NCBI GenBank assembly: GCA_963835585.1
Contig: CAWIGF010000001.1
Coordinates: forward strand, 62,001-126,000
Origin: UBA10107 sp963835585
Lineage (GTDB): Archaea; Nanobdellota; Nanobdellia; Woesearchaeales; UBA10107
Length of the DNA stretch: 64,000 nt
Direction of reading: 5' to 3'
Both the position numbers and the translations under genes were made by a program. Positions 35,083-43,491 of the stretch are shown here, in pieces (positions within the stretch are counted from its first letter, which is position 1; every line of letters starts with the position of its first letter). The notes below the pieces were generated by a model, which did no database searches, was not told the origin of the DNA, and saw only the letters and a list, made by a program, of their open reading frames with translations.

Positions 35083-35522
35083 AAATTCTCCAACAATTTG
35101 CTGATTATCTTTTGTTTAAGCTTCTCAGAAATTTCAATATTTCCTTCCCTGTCGTAGTACTGCCCAAATTTGGAATCCGAGAATTTTGTTCCATCAATTA
35201 CGACATCATGATCGTAACGAGGAAGGAAATGCCAATGAACATGAGGTTGTGGTGGGTTTTCTTTGTATGCGTCATTCATCAAACAAGTCCAATTGAACAT
35301 AGTAGCATCAAATGACTTTTTCGTAGCATTTTCAAGTTGCTTTGCTATCCCGAAAAAATCCAAGATCTCATTTTGCTCAAGTTCAGAAAGATTTCCACAG
35401 TGTCTTTTCAAAACAACAATACACCTGCCAAGCTGGCTTTGATTCATTCCAAGAAGAATGTTCCAGTACTTTGTTTCTTTTATGAAATTAATCTTTTCTT
35501 TCTTGCAAAATATACATGCCAT
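35079..35522 (-). CDS. HIT-domain protein (Ap4A/GalT-like)
   Basis: 147 residues. CIFCKKEKINF near the start supplies Cys, LGRCIVVLKRHCGNL and PHVHWHFLPRY (about 94-104) give the histidine triad. Probably a nucleotide hydrolase. First gene of the operon with hydrolase and helicase. Confidence 0.9.
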   Translation of the reverse strand: MACIFCKKEKINFIKETKYWNILLGMNQSQLGRCIVVLKRHCGNLSELEQNEILDFFGIAKQLENATKKSFDATMFNWTCLMNDAYKENPPQPHVHWHFLPRYDHDVVIDGTKFSDSKFGQYYDREGNIEISEKLKQKIISKLLENL

Positions 35523-35587
35523 GTTGTTTTGTGTTTATTTTCCATTTAATAAAGCTAATGCCGGGTTGTCCTTTGCTAAAAAAGTGG

Positions 35588-35800
35588 TGCGCCCCCCGTG
35601 ACTTTCAGTGAACTCATTTCTGAGTCCGACGTTTGAACACGGGACCGTTATCGGTGTTTTGTAACACTCTCGATGTCTAGCCTTGCTGAGCAAGGATATC
35701 AGTTTCACTTCCGCTTACTTTCGCACGGCGGAACGAGTGCTCCATTGCCCCGCATCCCGCAAGCATTTGCGGGGAGCAGTCCAGGCTAAGCTAGGGGCGC
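35588..35800 (-). tRNA. tRNA-Phe (GAA) interrupted by five introns
   Basis: 213 nt. The ends pair (GCGCCCC/GGGGCGC, discriminator A). Removing 35779-35745 (D-loop), 35733-35710 (before base 31), 35701-35674 (after the anticodon loop), 35667-35647 (variable loop) and 35632-35603 (T-loop) leaves a perfect 75-nt cloverleaf: D-stem GCTT/GAGC, anticodon arm CTCGA-GTGAAAC-TCGAG, variable loop AGGTC, T-arm CCGTG-TTCAAGT-CACGG. Each removed part holds an inner hairpin or is short. Exact edges are ambiguous by one or two bases. Identity (Phe) comes from the rebuilt loop. Confidence 0.78.
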
Positions 35801-35878
35801 ACGTTAACAAGAAGGAAGTAGCTCATTTTTAAAGGTTTCCTATAAACCGCAGTACCAAAACCCACAGGACAACCGCGT

Positions 35879-36715
35879 GTGAGGCTTATAAGTCATAAAT
35901 TCTATTTATTCTTGATGACGAAAGTATTTACAAAAGAACAAATCAAAGAAATACGAGAGATTTATCTTCGTTTGAAATCAGTACACAAAGTAAGTAAAAA
36001 ACTTCATATCTCAATAAGCACTGCATACAAATATGCTGGTGATTTAGCTCCGCACCAAAACATCATAACTTCATTAAAAACAAAGAATGAGCGATTAATT
36101 GGTATTTATGTTGGATTGTGGATGGGAGATGGAACGCAATTTTATAATGGTCGTTTCAATATTAAAATTTGTAGTAATAAAAAAGATATTCTTCTTAATT
36201 CGTTTATTCAAGATGTGATTTTTAGGCTTTTTGGAAAAACAACAACATTAGTTATGGAAGATAAAACAAATAGAGCCGTTATTAGATTATGGTCAAGATT
36301 TATTTATAACTTCATTTACACATATGTGAAGCACGAAAGAAATAAAACACATACTGTTCGATTAAGAAAAAATATTAACAAATATTCTAAAGCATTTCTT
36401 GAAGGTTGTCTGTTGGGTTTGATATTAAGTGATGGCTATCTCAAAGAGAGATTAACTTTTAATGTAACATCCGTTAAATTGGCGAAAAATATGATAGACA
36501 TTCTTCGAAAATTTAGATGTAATCCACATAAATATGTCTGTGAAAGAGAAAAGTTTGGATATAAAGATTTACAATCTATTAGTTTAGTGCGTAGCGAGAG
36601 CAAAATGATTGAGAATCTGTTTAATTCCATTTTACTAAAACTTGGCCATCTCAATTCGTTCAATGACTTGAAGTATAGTAGAGAAAAAATGGCTGCTCAG
36701 GTGAGCAGCCAATAA
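35879..36715 (+). CDS. LAGLIDADG homing endonuclease
   Basis: 278 residues. Two LAGLIDADG helices: IGIYVGLWMGDGT (about 74-86) and GCLLGLILSDGYL (about 176-188), each ending in the catalytic Asp. An N-terminal helix-turn-helix-like segment precedes them. AT-rich unlike neighbours. It lies between two intron-bearing tRNA genes, its stop one base from the 3' end of tRNA-Asn. Probably the source or companion of tRNA intron spread, as free-standing gene. Confidence 0.9.
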   Translation: MRLISHKFYLFLMTKVFTKEQIKEIREIYLRLKSVHKVSKKLHISISTAYKYAGDLAPHQNIITSLKTKNERLIGIYVGLWMGDGTQFYNGRFNIKICSNKKDILLNSFIQDVIFRLFGKTTTLVMEDKTNRAVIRLWSRFIYNFIYTYVKHERNKTHTVRLRKNINKYSKAFLEGCLLGLILSDGYLKERLTFNVTSVKLAKNMIDILRKFRCNPHKYVCEREKFGYKDLQSISLVRSESKMIENLFNSILLKLGHLNSFNDLKYSREKMAAQVSSQ

Positions 36716-36716
36716 A

Positions 36717-36848
36717 CGCCCTTAATCGGACTTTCGAAGTTTTTATCAAAACTTTCTCGAACCGATGACCTTATGAAACGTCGTGCACAGCGTTAACCGC
36801 TTCTGCGACATTAACAGTCATACGCTCTACCTGCTGAGCTATAAGGGC
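36717..36848 (-). tRNA. tRNA-Asn (GTT) with two introns
   Basis: 132 nt. Removing 36810-36777 (anticodon loop, 34 nt, near 37/38) and 36756-36732 (T-loop, 25 nt) leaves 73 nt: acceptor GCCCTTA/TAAGGGC with G73, D-arm GCTC/GAGC, anticodon arm TATGA-CTGTTAA-TCATA, variable AGGTC, T-arm ATCGG-TTCGAGT-CCGAT. The T-loop intron ends ...GAAA before GT exactly as in the tRNA-Phe gene. TTCGA/TCGAA pairing inside the intron would form the splice structure. Confidence 0.9.
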
Positions 36849-36892
36849 ATCATTTTGAAGTCGCTCTTGTTCATTTATATAGTTTTCGTACT

Positions 36893-37312
36893 TTAAGCAT
36901 AAATATGTACTATTGCTACTAGAACCACAAACACGACAAACCAGATTGTCTTCCTGAAAATCATTTTTATTTTGTCTTTCATCAGCAAGCTACCTGTCGG
37001 CAATCCATATATAAAAATCAAAGAACTCAATGCATAGTCAGGCATGATTCCAAACACGATTCCAGGCAATAGATAATCATTTCTTATTGCTATTTCATTG
37101 ATGATAAATATTGCAGTAAGGATGAGCTTGAAGAGCAAACTAATTGTAGAATTTGCCAAGAACCAGACTAAAATAACAAACGAGATTGTTTTTTGAAAGA
37201 TGATTAAGTTTCTTCTTCCAACAGCAACTTCTTCTTTGGCTATTCTGGATAGATAGTATCCAACAAAGAATCCCAAATAAACGACGATGAAAGCTAGAAT
37301 TTCACTGAGCAT
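36893..37312 (-). CDS. Four-span membrane protein, 139 aa
   Basis: MLSEILAFIVVYLGFFVGYY starts a chain of four or five hydrophobic segments with basic loops. The start overlaps the end of the Dph2-like gene by 11 nt. No recognised family. Confidence 0.7.
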   Translation of the reverse strand: MLSEILAFIVVYLGFFVGYYLSRIAKEEVAVGRRNLIIFQKTISFVILVWFLANSTISLLFKLILTAIFIINEIAIRNDYLLPGIVFGIMPDYALSSLIFIYGLPTGSLLMKDKIKMIFRKTIWFVVFVVLVAIVHIYA

Positions 37313-37571
37313 GATATGTAGGCTTGCTGAAGAAGGAATGTCCGAAGTGAAGAAGCAGATCAACTTTATGCTCTTCAAGTCCTCTTGGCAAATCACAACC
37401 TCCGAATGCGCTTCCTCCCCATATTATTACTTTTGCTTTGGTATTCTGTTCTATTGCATCCTGAATTTCTTTTGCTCTTGGCTTCAAGCCATCAGCTAGT
37501 TGTATGCAGACTAGTTTAGCTTTCTCTGTTTTCACCATTTCTATTACCTTATCTAATTCAATGTCGTACAT
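37302..37571 (-). CDS. dph2: N-terminal fragment of diphthamide synthase Dph2
   Basis: 89 residues. VCIQLADGLKPRAKEIQDAI, FGGCDLPRG and DLLLHFGHS correspond to the first domain of archaeal Dph2 (about 330 aa), including one of the three Cys that hold the Fe-S cluster. The other two domains are absent; the frame ends in a stop inside a neighbour gene. Either a broken gene or a split arrangement. Overlaps the upstream gene by one base (TAATG). Confidence 0.8.
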   Translation of the reverse strand: MYDIELDKVIEMVKTEKAKLVCIQLADGLKPRAKEIQDAIEQNTKAKVIIWGGSAFGGCDLPRGLEEHKVDLLLHFGHSFFSKPTYHAQ

Positions 37572-37876
37572 TATCCACCGCATATATTGATTGCATTCTG
37601 ATTGAGGATGACAGTGCCGCACTTGAACAACTTGTCGTTAATTGTGTTTGATACATATGCTTCACATCCATTGCTGTTCTTGACTATGATGCAGCATTGA
37701 GATACTTCCATTGGTGTTAAAGTCTGTCCCTGCAGACTGTAGCACAAAGAATTGGAATAAACTGCATTTCCCACGATCTTTTGGCTGCTTCCGAATGTGA
37801 TGAATGCAAGTCCTATGAGAATCAGGCCCACTGTTATGATGACCACAAACTTTACTGATTCTGCTTTTTTGTTCAT
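37571..37876 (-). CDS. Single-span Cys-rich exported protein, 101 aa
   Basis: N-terminal membrane segment FVVIITVGLILIGLAFITF then a 70-residue domain with six Cys (CYSL, QCC, GCEA, FKCG, NICGG). Disulfide-rich surface protein; not recognised. First gene in an operon with the Dph2 fragment. Confidence 0.7.
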   Translation of the reverse strand: MNKKAESVKFVVIITVGLILIGLAFITFGSSQKIVGNAVYSNSLCYSLQGQTLTPMEVSQCCIIVKNSNGCEAYVSNTINDKLFKCGTVILNQNAINICGG

Positions 37877-37907
37877 GAAAAAATAATAGAAAGAGGGTTT
37901 TTAAACT

Positions 37908-39158
37908 TTACTTAGACTTAAGCACTGCGATTATTCTGAGAATCATACCCACAACAAAGGTTCCTGCAGCAGCAATTGCAAAAGTATCTATGTAAGGAAC
38001 ATTTATGAAATATGAGACTATGCTTCCTATAAGGCATAGGAATGCGATGACAATAAGGAAATTTCCGAATCCTCTCGTCTTTTTGTATGGAGCCGAAGTC
38101 TTCTTCGTTTCTGTCTTGTATACCATACTAGCTCCGTAAGTTGGAGCCGATGATTTTTGCTGAGTGTAATATTCTCTTGGAACCTTTGGTGTCTGCTTCA
38201 TTTCCTTCTGCAGATCGGAAAATGATTTTTTCAAATCAACTACTTCCTTTCTTGGTGCAAGCTCTTTCTTCAGCTGTCCGATCTGGCTTGCGGCATCCTT
38301 GATCGCGTTCAATTTAGAGACTGATCCTTTTACTTCGTCAAATTCATTGCTGACGTCATCGATCAGGCCGCGGATCTGGTTTGCCGTTACGAATTCCTTG
38401 TTTTGTTTCCTGATCCCGTTCAGTTCCGCTATTATGTCGTCGAATTCCTTGTTTATCTTGTTGAGCAGTATCTTGACCTCGCTTTCCTTGACAAAGCTCT
38501 TGCTTTCTTTCTGGAGAGAGACAAGATCTTTCTTGATTGAATCAAAATCGTCATTTACATCTGAAAGCACGGATTTAAGTTCGTTCTTGTTAACGTAATT
38601 CTTCACTTCCTTTCTTAATTCTTCTATGTCATCATACGTATTATCGAATCGCTTTCCGATTTTCTGCTCGAAAGCATTCATTTCCCTTTTTCCTAATTCG
38701 TCCTTGTGAATCTCAACGTTTCTTATCTCGGAAAGGATCTTATTTAGTTCCGCGTTGATTCCCGATACGACTGTCTTGAGCTGCGTTTCTGTTGCTGCCT
38801 GCTTGCCGAGTTCTCCTAATTTCAATTGCGTTGTGACAAGTTTCGCGTTAAGATCATCAATTGCGCCATGCATGATTTTTCTCTCAGCAGTTGGTGCGTT
38901 AATAGCCTTGACTTGTTTCTCAAGGTCCCATATTTTCTTTACATCTTCATTGACTTCTCCTAATTTGATTTTGAGAACGTTGATCTTATCCTTTGAAACA
39001 GAATCCGTTTGAAGTGAATCAAGTTGCTTTCTAATCGTGGAGAATTGTTCTGAGTTGCTGTTGGCAACGAGCTTGATTTGGTTGATGTCGCGCTTGATGG
39101 CTCCAAATGAGTTTTCTAACGCTCTGTTCAATTGTGCAATGGTTGTTGAATTCAACAT
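37908..39158 (-). CDS. Long coiled-coil membrane protein, 416 aa
   Basis: Residues 1-315 are a nearly continuous coiled coil with repeated KEVKN/SFVKESEVK/KEFVTANQI units of about 45 residues. After a Ser/Thr linker, two C-terminal spans (FLIVIAFLCLIGSIVSYF and FAIAAAGTFVVGMILRII). Membrane-anchored scaffold of unknown role. The coil repeats suggest a rod that grew by duplication. Confidence 0.8.
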   Translation of the reverse strand: MLNSTTIAQLNRALENSFGAIKRDINQIKLVANSNSEQFSTIRKQLDSLQTDSVSKDKINVLKIKLGEVNEDVKKIWDLEKQVKAINAPTAERKIMHGAIDDLNAKLVTTQLKLGELGKQAATETQLKTVVSGINAELNKILSEIRNVEIHKDELGKREMNAFEQKIGKRFDNTYDDIEELRKEVKNYVNKNELKSVLSDVNDDFDSIKKDLVSLQKESKSFVKESEVKILLNKINKEFDDIIAELNGIRKQNKEFVTANQIRGLIDDVSNEFDEVKGSVSKLNAIKDAASQIGQLKKELAPRKEVVDLKKSFSDLQKEMKQTPKVPREYYTQQKSSAPTYGASMVYKTETKKTSAPYKKTRGFGNFLIVIAFLCLIGSIVSYFINVPYIDTFAIAAAGTFVVGMILRIIAVLKSK

Positions 39159-39236
39159 TTGTAATTTCCTCGTGACACCCCCTTAATCTAGTTTATATAT
39201 AAAGCTTTCTCTTTTTACTCTTTATCAGTAGGTACT

Positions 39237-39542
39237 TTATTTATATGGGACCCTTGTAAGAGTATTGCACTTCATGCAGAAATAGGTCTTTTTGCCCTTA
39301 TTGAGCCTTATCCTGGCATTTAAGCCTGGTTTAAGGTAATTGCCACAGTGCTTGCAGAACCGTCTTTTGAGCTCCTTTGGAATGCTCACTTTGAGCTTGC
39401 TTGATATCTTTCTGGCAATGGCAACATAGCGATTTGATAGATTTGTATTGCGTGTTAAGGCAGCTTCCCTGAAAAGCGCCCTTATTCTTTGCTCCGCTAC
39501 TGTTTTTACCTCGCTTTTCTTCCTTGCAAATTTATTGGCCAC
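39237..39542 (-). CDS. rnp4: RNase P protein component 4 (Rpr2/Rpp21)
   Basis: 101 residues. Two helices then a zinc ribbon CKHCGNYL...YFCMKC (about 63-92). Processes tRNA 5' ends with the RNase P RNA. ATG near a GTATTGTATTTG promoter, divergent from the coiled-coil gene. Confidence 0.93.
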   Translation of the reverse strand: MANKFARKKSEVKTVAEQRIRALFREAALTRNTNLSNRYVAIARKISSKLKVSIPKELKRRFCKHCGNYLKPGLNARIRLNKGKKTYFCMKCNTLTRVPYK

Positions 39543-39617
39543 GTGGTAATTGTATTGTATTTGTTTTTAAAGTCTATTAATGAAAAGAGATTTAAATCAA
39601 CTAGAGACAGCAGTACT

Positions 39618-40847
39618 ATGTTCAAGGTTCTTAGAAAGATAATGGGTGTTGCAGAACGCAAGGAAATCGTTCCATTTTCGCAACTAGATGAGTGGTTCAA
39701 TGAAAAATTGAAGCAGACGTCGTTGAAAGAAGACCTGAATAATGTGTTTGACACTATTTCTGCCTCGTTGCAGGTCCTCCATCATAATCTGAGGCAAATA
39801 AGCGCAAAAGAAATCCATGGTGTTTCCGAGGATCATCGTTCTGTCATAGAAGAACACACTGAACAGTACGTGACAAAGATGGGTAGTTTGGTGAATAAGC
39901 TTCTCTACAGGGAAACCCGAAATTTTGGCGCGATCATGGCATACGGAAAGAAGCTTGAAGCCGGATTGGACGAGATGAAATCAATCAAAGAGAATCCAAT
40001 CATACAAAAGTTTTTCCGTGACGAAACATTGGAGATTGAGCACTCCATTGCAGGCCTTTCTGAGGCGCATGGATTGTTGAACGAATTGATGCAACAGAAG
40101 AATGGCCTGGTATTCATCGCCGAAACCAAGAAGAGAATCAACGAAGTGGAGAAAAAATATCAGCGGCAAACCGAGATACAAATAGAGATTCAGAAGATCA
40201 GGACAAAAAAAGAGGATGCAGAAAACTATCGATTGAGACTCGAGACCGACCTCGATAACATAAAGACGAGCGAGGATTACGAAAAGTTTGACAGGATGTT
40301 GTCGAGAAAGATAAAATTGGAGAAGGAACTGGAGCGGGAACAGGCTGAACTGGATTCCCTGTTTGGCGTCATTATTCCATTATTGCGCTCGTATGATGAA
40401 AAATCAATCGGTGCGGATGGGGCATTGGCGAGGGCATATGCAAATAATTACGTTGAAGCCCTTTCAAACGACAAAGGATTGTGGATCGTTTCATTGCTGC
40501 AGTCGGTAACTTCGAAACTAAACGAAATAGAGGATGACGTGAAAAAAAGAGCAAGGCAGAAACAGGCGCTGGACTCACTTTCCGAAGAATTTTTGCGTCA
40601 ATCTTCTTCACGAATACGTTCATTGCACGAATATTTAGGCGATGTAAGAAGGCAGATACTCAATGACATGGTTTCAAAGAGGATAGAGGACATCAAGTAC
40701 AAGATCAGCCATGTGGATAGCCAAATTGATGCAATCGACCAGACCATGGCGTCGCACGAGCAGGAATTGCAAGAACTCAACATCGAGAAAGATTTATTAA
40801 ACCTGGGGAAGAATTTGTCTTCATTCGGAGAGGTAACGATACAATGA
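39618..40847 (+). CDS. Coiled-coil protein, 409 aa
   Basis: Starts MFKVLRKIMGVAERKEIVPF; the rest is coiled coil with heptads to residue 400 and no membrane span. Overlaps the PUA gene by 4 nt. The ATG at 39618 was chosen over upstream codons because it matches the start of the homologous domain and follows a TATA-like region. Known style in Woese-/Pacearchaeota-like genomes; function unknown. Confidence 0.75.
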   Translation: MFKVLRKIMGVAERKEIVPFSQLDEWFNEKLKQTSLKEDLNNVFDTISASLQVLHHNLRQISAKEIHGVSEDHRSVIEEHTEQYVTKMGSLVNKLLYRETRNFGAIMAYGKKLEAGLDEMKSIKENPIIQKFFRDETLEIEHSIAGLSEAHGLLNELMQQKNGLVFIAETKKRINEVEKKYQRQTEIQIEIQKIRTKKEDAENYRLRLETDLDNIKTSEDYEKFDRMLSRKIKLEKELEREQAELDSLFGVIIPLLRSYDEKSIGADGALARAYANNYVEALSNDKGLWIVSLLQSVTSKLNEIEDDVKKRARQKQALDSLSEEFLRQSSSRIRSLHEYLGDVRRQILNDMVSKRIEDIKYKISHVDSQIDAIDQTMASHEQELQELNIEKDLLNLGKNLSSFGEVTIQ

Positions 40848-41305
40848 ATGGTGTCGACGAATTCACTGCAAAATTTACAACGGAAAAGATATCTTTCATA
40901 CAGTTAAGGAGGGATTTTTTTCATGCGTCAGATGATTTGCTCAAATTCAAGGAATCGATACCATTTGAGCCTTTCGCATGCGGCACGTTTCTTGGTTCAG
41001 GGAATCCATTCAATCCAAGCAACGCATTGCTTGACTGGCTAAATGAGAGAACAGAGAATTTCGTTGTCGTTGACAAAAAATCAGCATGGTTGTTTTTGTG
41101 CGGCAGGGATGTCTTTGCCAGCTCAATCGTGAAAAGACAGGCATCGACAGGACCAGTTCTTGTGCGGAATCAGCAGGGAGAATTACTAGGTTATGGGGAA
41201 TTGACCAACAACAAGAAAATCCCGTTAAAAAATATTCTTGACAAAGGGGACTTCTTGAGGAGGGAGATGCACAAACATGGAAAACGATCTAGTACAAACG
41301 TTTGA
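40844..41305 (+). CDS. PUA-domain protein (Nip7/MCT-1-like)
   Basis: 153 residues. The C-terminal half (KKSAWLFLCGRDVFASSIV, VLVRNQQGELLGYGEL) is PUA-like, with an N-terminal alpha/beta domain as in Nip7-type ribosome biogenesis factors. RNA binding is likely. In an operon with coiled-coil and membrane proteins, which is unusual for this family. Confidence 0.7.
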   Translation: MNGVDEFTAKFTTEKISFIQLRRDFFHASDDLLKFKESIPFEPFACGTFLGSGNPFNPSNALLDWLNERTENFVVVDKKSAWLFLCGRDVFASSIVKRQASTGPVLVRNQQGELLGYGELTNNKKIPLKNILDKGDFLRREMHKHGKRSSTNV

Positions 41306-41795
41306 AAAAGATTTCGAGAAGGCGAAGAAAGAATTGAAAATCAAAACGACGCTGCGAGAGCTTGACGAGGCATTTTTCCTGAACGATTCTGTTATGAAAG
41401 AAGGCTATGTGAGCACATCTACTCCGAAACAAATCTGCAGGCGCATCATGGATGTTTTTGGCTCTTGGCTGAATTATATACACGGTTTGATTATCATCAA
41501 TCCGAATTCCATGATCAACGTCACTGAAAGCCAGGCATTCAATGAAATTGAGAAGGAGAGAATGGGAAAACTCATTGACAGGCTGATGATGTTCTCAAGC
41601 GAGTTTAGTTTGCTGATGCTGCAAAATGATGATAAGAAAATCGGCGCTTTCATTGATGATGCTTTCACATTCTGGAAAAAAGAACTGAATCCTGCGCTTC
41701 TTTCGTACATGACCAAGACGAACAAGGCCTGGACCGACAGGTTCGGAGCAAAGCCCGACAAGAAAGACAAGGCAAAGGATAGTATGTACGGCTGA
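41277..41795 (+). CDS. Unknown helical protein, 172 aa
   Basis: Overlaps the PUA gene by 29 nt and ends in the ATGA overlap with the next gene. Mainly helical, with an acidic start and basic end (KPDKKDKAKD). No recognised motif. Kept because of the tight operon context. Confidence 0.65.
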   Translation: MENDLVQTFEKDFEKAKKELKIKTTLRELDEAFFLNDSVMKEGYVSTSTPKQICRRIMDVFGSWLNYIHGLIIINPNSMINVTESQAFNEIEKERMGKLIDRLMMFSSEFSLLMLQNDDKKIGAFIDDAFTFWKKELNPALLSYMTKTNKAWTDRFGAKPDKKDKAKDSMYG

Positions 41796-42487
41796 TGGCG
41801 AAACAGAAAAAATCAAATGGACACGCTCGCAGGGTTTTCTGGCCTATTTTTGTTGATTGCATTTTGATAATTGTTTTCCTGGTAATCTGCATGCACATAT
41901 ACCAGGAGGCGATGCAGAACCACGCCCGCGATTCTATTGCGACCATCACCGTAATTCTAAGCACATACAACAAGACACAGGGATATTATTCTTCCGGCTT
42001 GTCTTATTCGGCAGATTCGTCCCGCTCCATGTGGATTTTAATTAACAGGACTGGAATAAAGGCAGAACTTTGCGCAGGGAATGTTGAAGAGAATATTTCT
42101 GGATTGGATTTTTATGATTATGTAAGCTCCATGAATCACGCATGGGTGATTGCCGAGACATTTCCTTCATCATGGGTTGCCATAGAAACAACAAGTGGTT
42201 ACATGGTCTGGTCTACAAGGATAAATGATTCTTCCGTCGCGAGAAACGATCTCTATTACATAGGTTCCTGTTTTTCCGATCCCACATCTTTCATGGAGTT
42301 CATCAACACGCGAAGCGGAATGATATCGGCGTGCAGCCAGGCCTCGTATTTGGAGACACAATGGAATCAGACATACATCGGAACACATGTTTCCCAGGAA
42401 TCCACGCAGTTCAAGGAAACGATGGACAGAGAAAGCCAGCAGTGCAGTCAGTTGACGACGCAATTGGGCACGTTATTGAATTATTAA
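41795..42487 (+). CDS. Membrane-anchored extracellular protein, 230 aa
   Basis: Signal-anchor (FVDCILIIVFLVICMHIY) followed by a Ser/Tyr/Cys-rich domain with N-x-S/T sites (NKT, NIS, NDS, NQT). Exported domain of unknown function, last gene of the coiled-coil operon; the product group may be a secreted complex. Overlaps the NSUN gene tail-to-tail by 15 nt. Confidence 0.7.
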   Translation: MAKQKKSNGHARRVFWPIFVDCILIIVFLVICMHIYQEAMQNHARDSIATITVILSTYNKTQGYYSSGLSYSADSSRSMWILINRTGIKAELCAGNVEENISGLDFYDYVSSMNHAWVIAETFPSSWVAIETTSGYMVWSTRINDSSVARNDLYYIGSCFSDPTSFMEFINTRSGMISACSQASYLETQWNQTYIGTHVSQESTQFKETMDRESQQCSQLTTQLGTLLNY

Positions 42488-43396
42488 TTTTCTGATCTTT
42501 GCCACGAAGAATCCTTCCGAATCATTATCTTGAGGCCATATCCTTAAGCATTTGGAAACTTCCGGGTCGTATTTTTCTTTCCCAAATTCAAGAATGCACG
42601 GACTCCGCTTGATGTCTAATTCTATATTTTCTAATTTTGCGTTTGGAAATTTCTCAAGCAGGTAACTTATGACTCCCTCGTTTTCCTGAGGTTCCATGGT
42701 GCATGTCGAATAGACCATGATTCCTCCATCTTTCAGGTTTTCGAACGCATTTGTCAGCAATTTCCTTTGTATAATTGAAAGCCTTTCCCCTATTTCAGTG
42801 TTCCAATCTCTTACCACGGCTTCGCTTTTCATGATCGTTCCGGTTCCGGAGCATGGCGCATCAAGCAGGATCCTGTCAAACTTTCCTTTTATGTTCTGTC
42901 CTTGTGATTTCGTTACGATGGCATTCTTCAATCCCATCCTCTGAATGTTAATACCTAGTGATGCAAGCCTGTTTCCTGTCACGTCATTTGCAATTATGAT
43001 GCCTGTGTTGTGCATGTATTGCCCGATTTGCGTTGTCTTGCTTCCTGGTGCCGCAGCGACATCGACGACAGAATCATGTTCTTGCGGATCAAGAACTATT
43101 GGCGGAATCATCGATGCGGATTCCTGCACATAGATGTATCCTAATGCGTGCTCGAGCAAGTTTCCAAGATCTGTGCGTTCTCCTTCTATCCAAAATCCTT
43201 CCTTGCACCAAGGAATCTGCGTAAGCTTGAATCCCTGTTCCTCAAGTCTTCTCTTTGCTTTTGGAATTGTGATCTTTAACGTATTGATTCTTATGCTTTT
43301 TCTGAGATGTTTGGTTGATGCTGTTGAGAACGCTTCCCAATCAGTAAGTTTCTTGTACCTCTCGATGAATTTTTCCTTGAATTGGATTTCGTTCAT
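42473..43396 (-). CDS. NOL1/NOP2/Sun tRNA or rRNA cytosine-C5 methyltransferase
   Basis: 307 residues. SAM motif VDVAAAPGSKTTQIG (about 115), LLDAPCSGTGT (about 177) and catalytic-Cys motif YSTCTMEPQENEG (about 229). Makes m5C in RNA. Its own promoter region faces the 600-aa gene. Confidence 0.93.
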   Translation of the reverse strand: MNEIQFKEKFIERYKKLTDWEAFSTASTKHLRKSIRINTLKITIPKAKRRLEEQGFKLTQIPWCKEGFWIEGERTDLGNLLEHALGYIYVQESASMIPPIVLDPQEHDSVVDVAAAPGSKTTQIGQYMHNTGIIIANDVTGNRLASLGINIQRMGLKNAIVTKSQGQNIKGKFDRILLDAPCSGTGTIMKSEAVVRDWNTEIGERLSIIQRKLLTNAFENLKDGGIMVYSTCTMEPQENEGVISYLLEKFPNAKLENIELDIKRSPCILEFGKEKYDPEVSKCLRIWPQDNDSEGFFVAKIRKLIIQ

Positions 43397-43491
43397 ACTT
43401 TTTGTTTTGATTTGTTTTATTCAAATATGTTGTGGTCACTATGTAAGGACAAGGTTTATAAATAAGATGGAAGTCATGTTCAACGATTTAC

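Noticed and set aside
35588..35800. SRP RNA, RNase P RNA or class II tRNA for this 213-nt structure
   Set aside because: Conserved SRP helix 8 is absent, and a class II tRNA needs an oversized variable arm. The multi-intron tRNA-Phe model pairs every stem.
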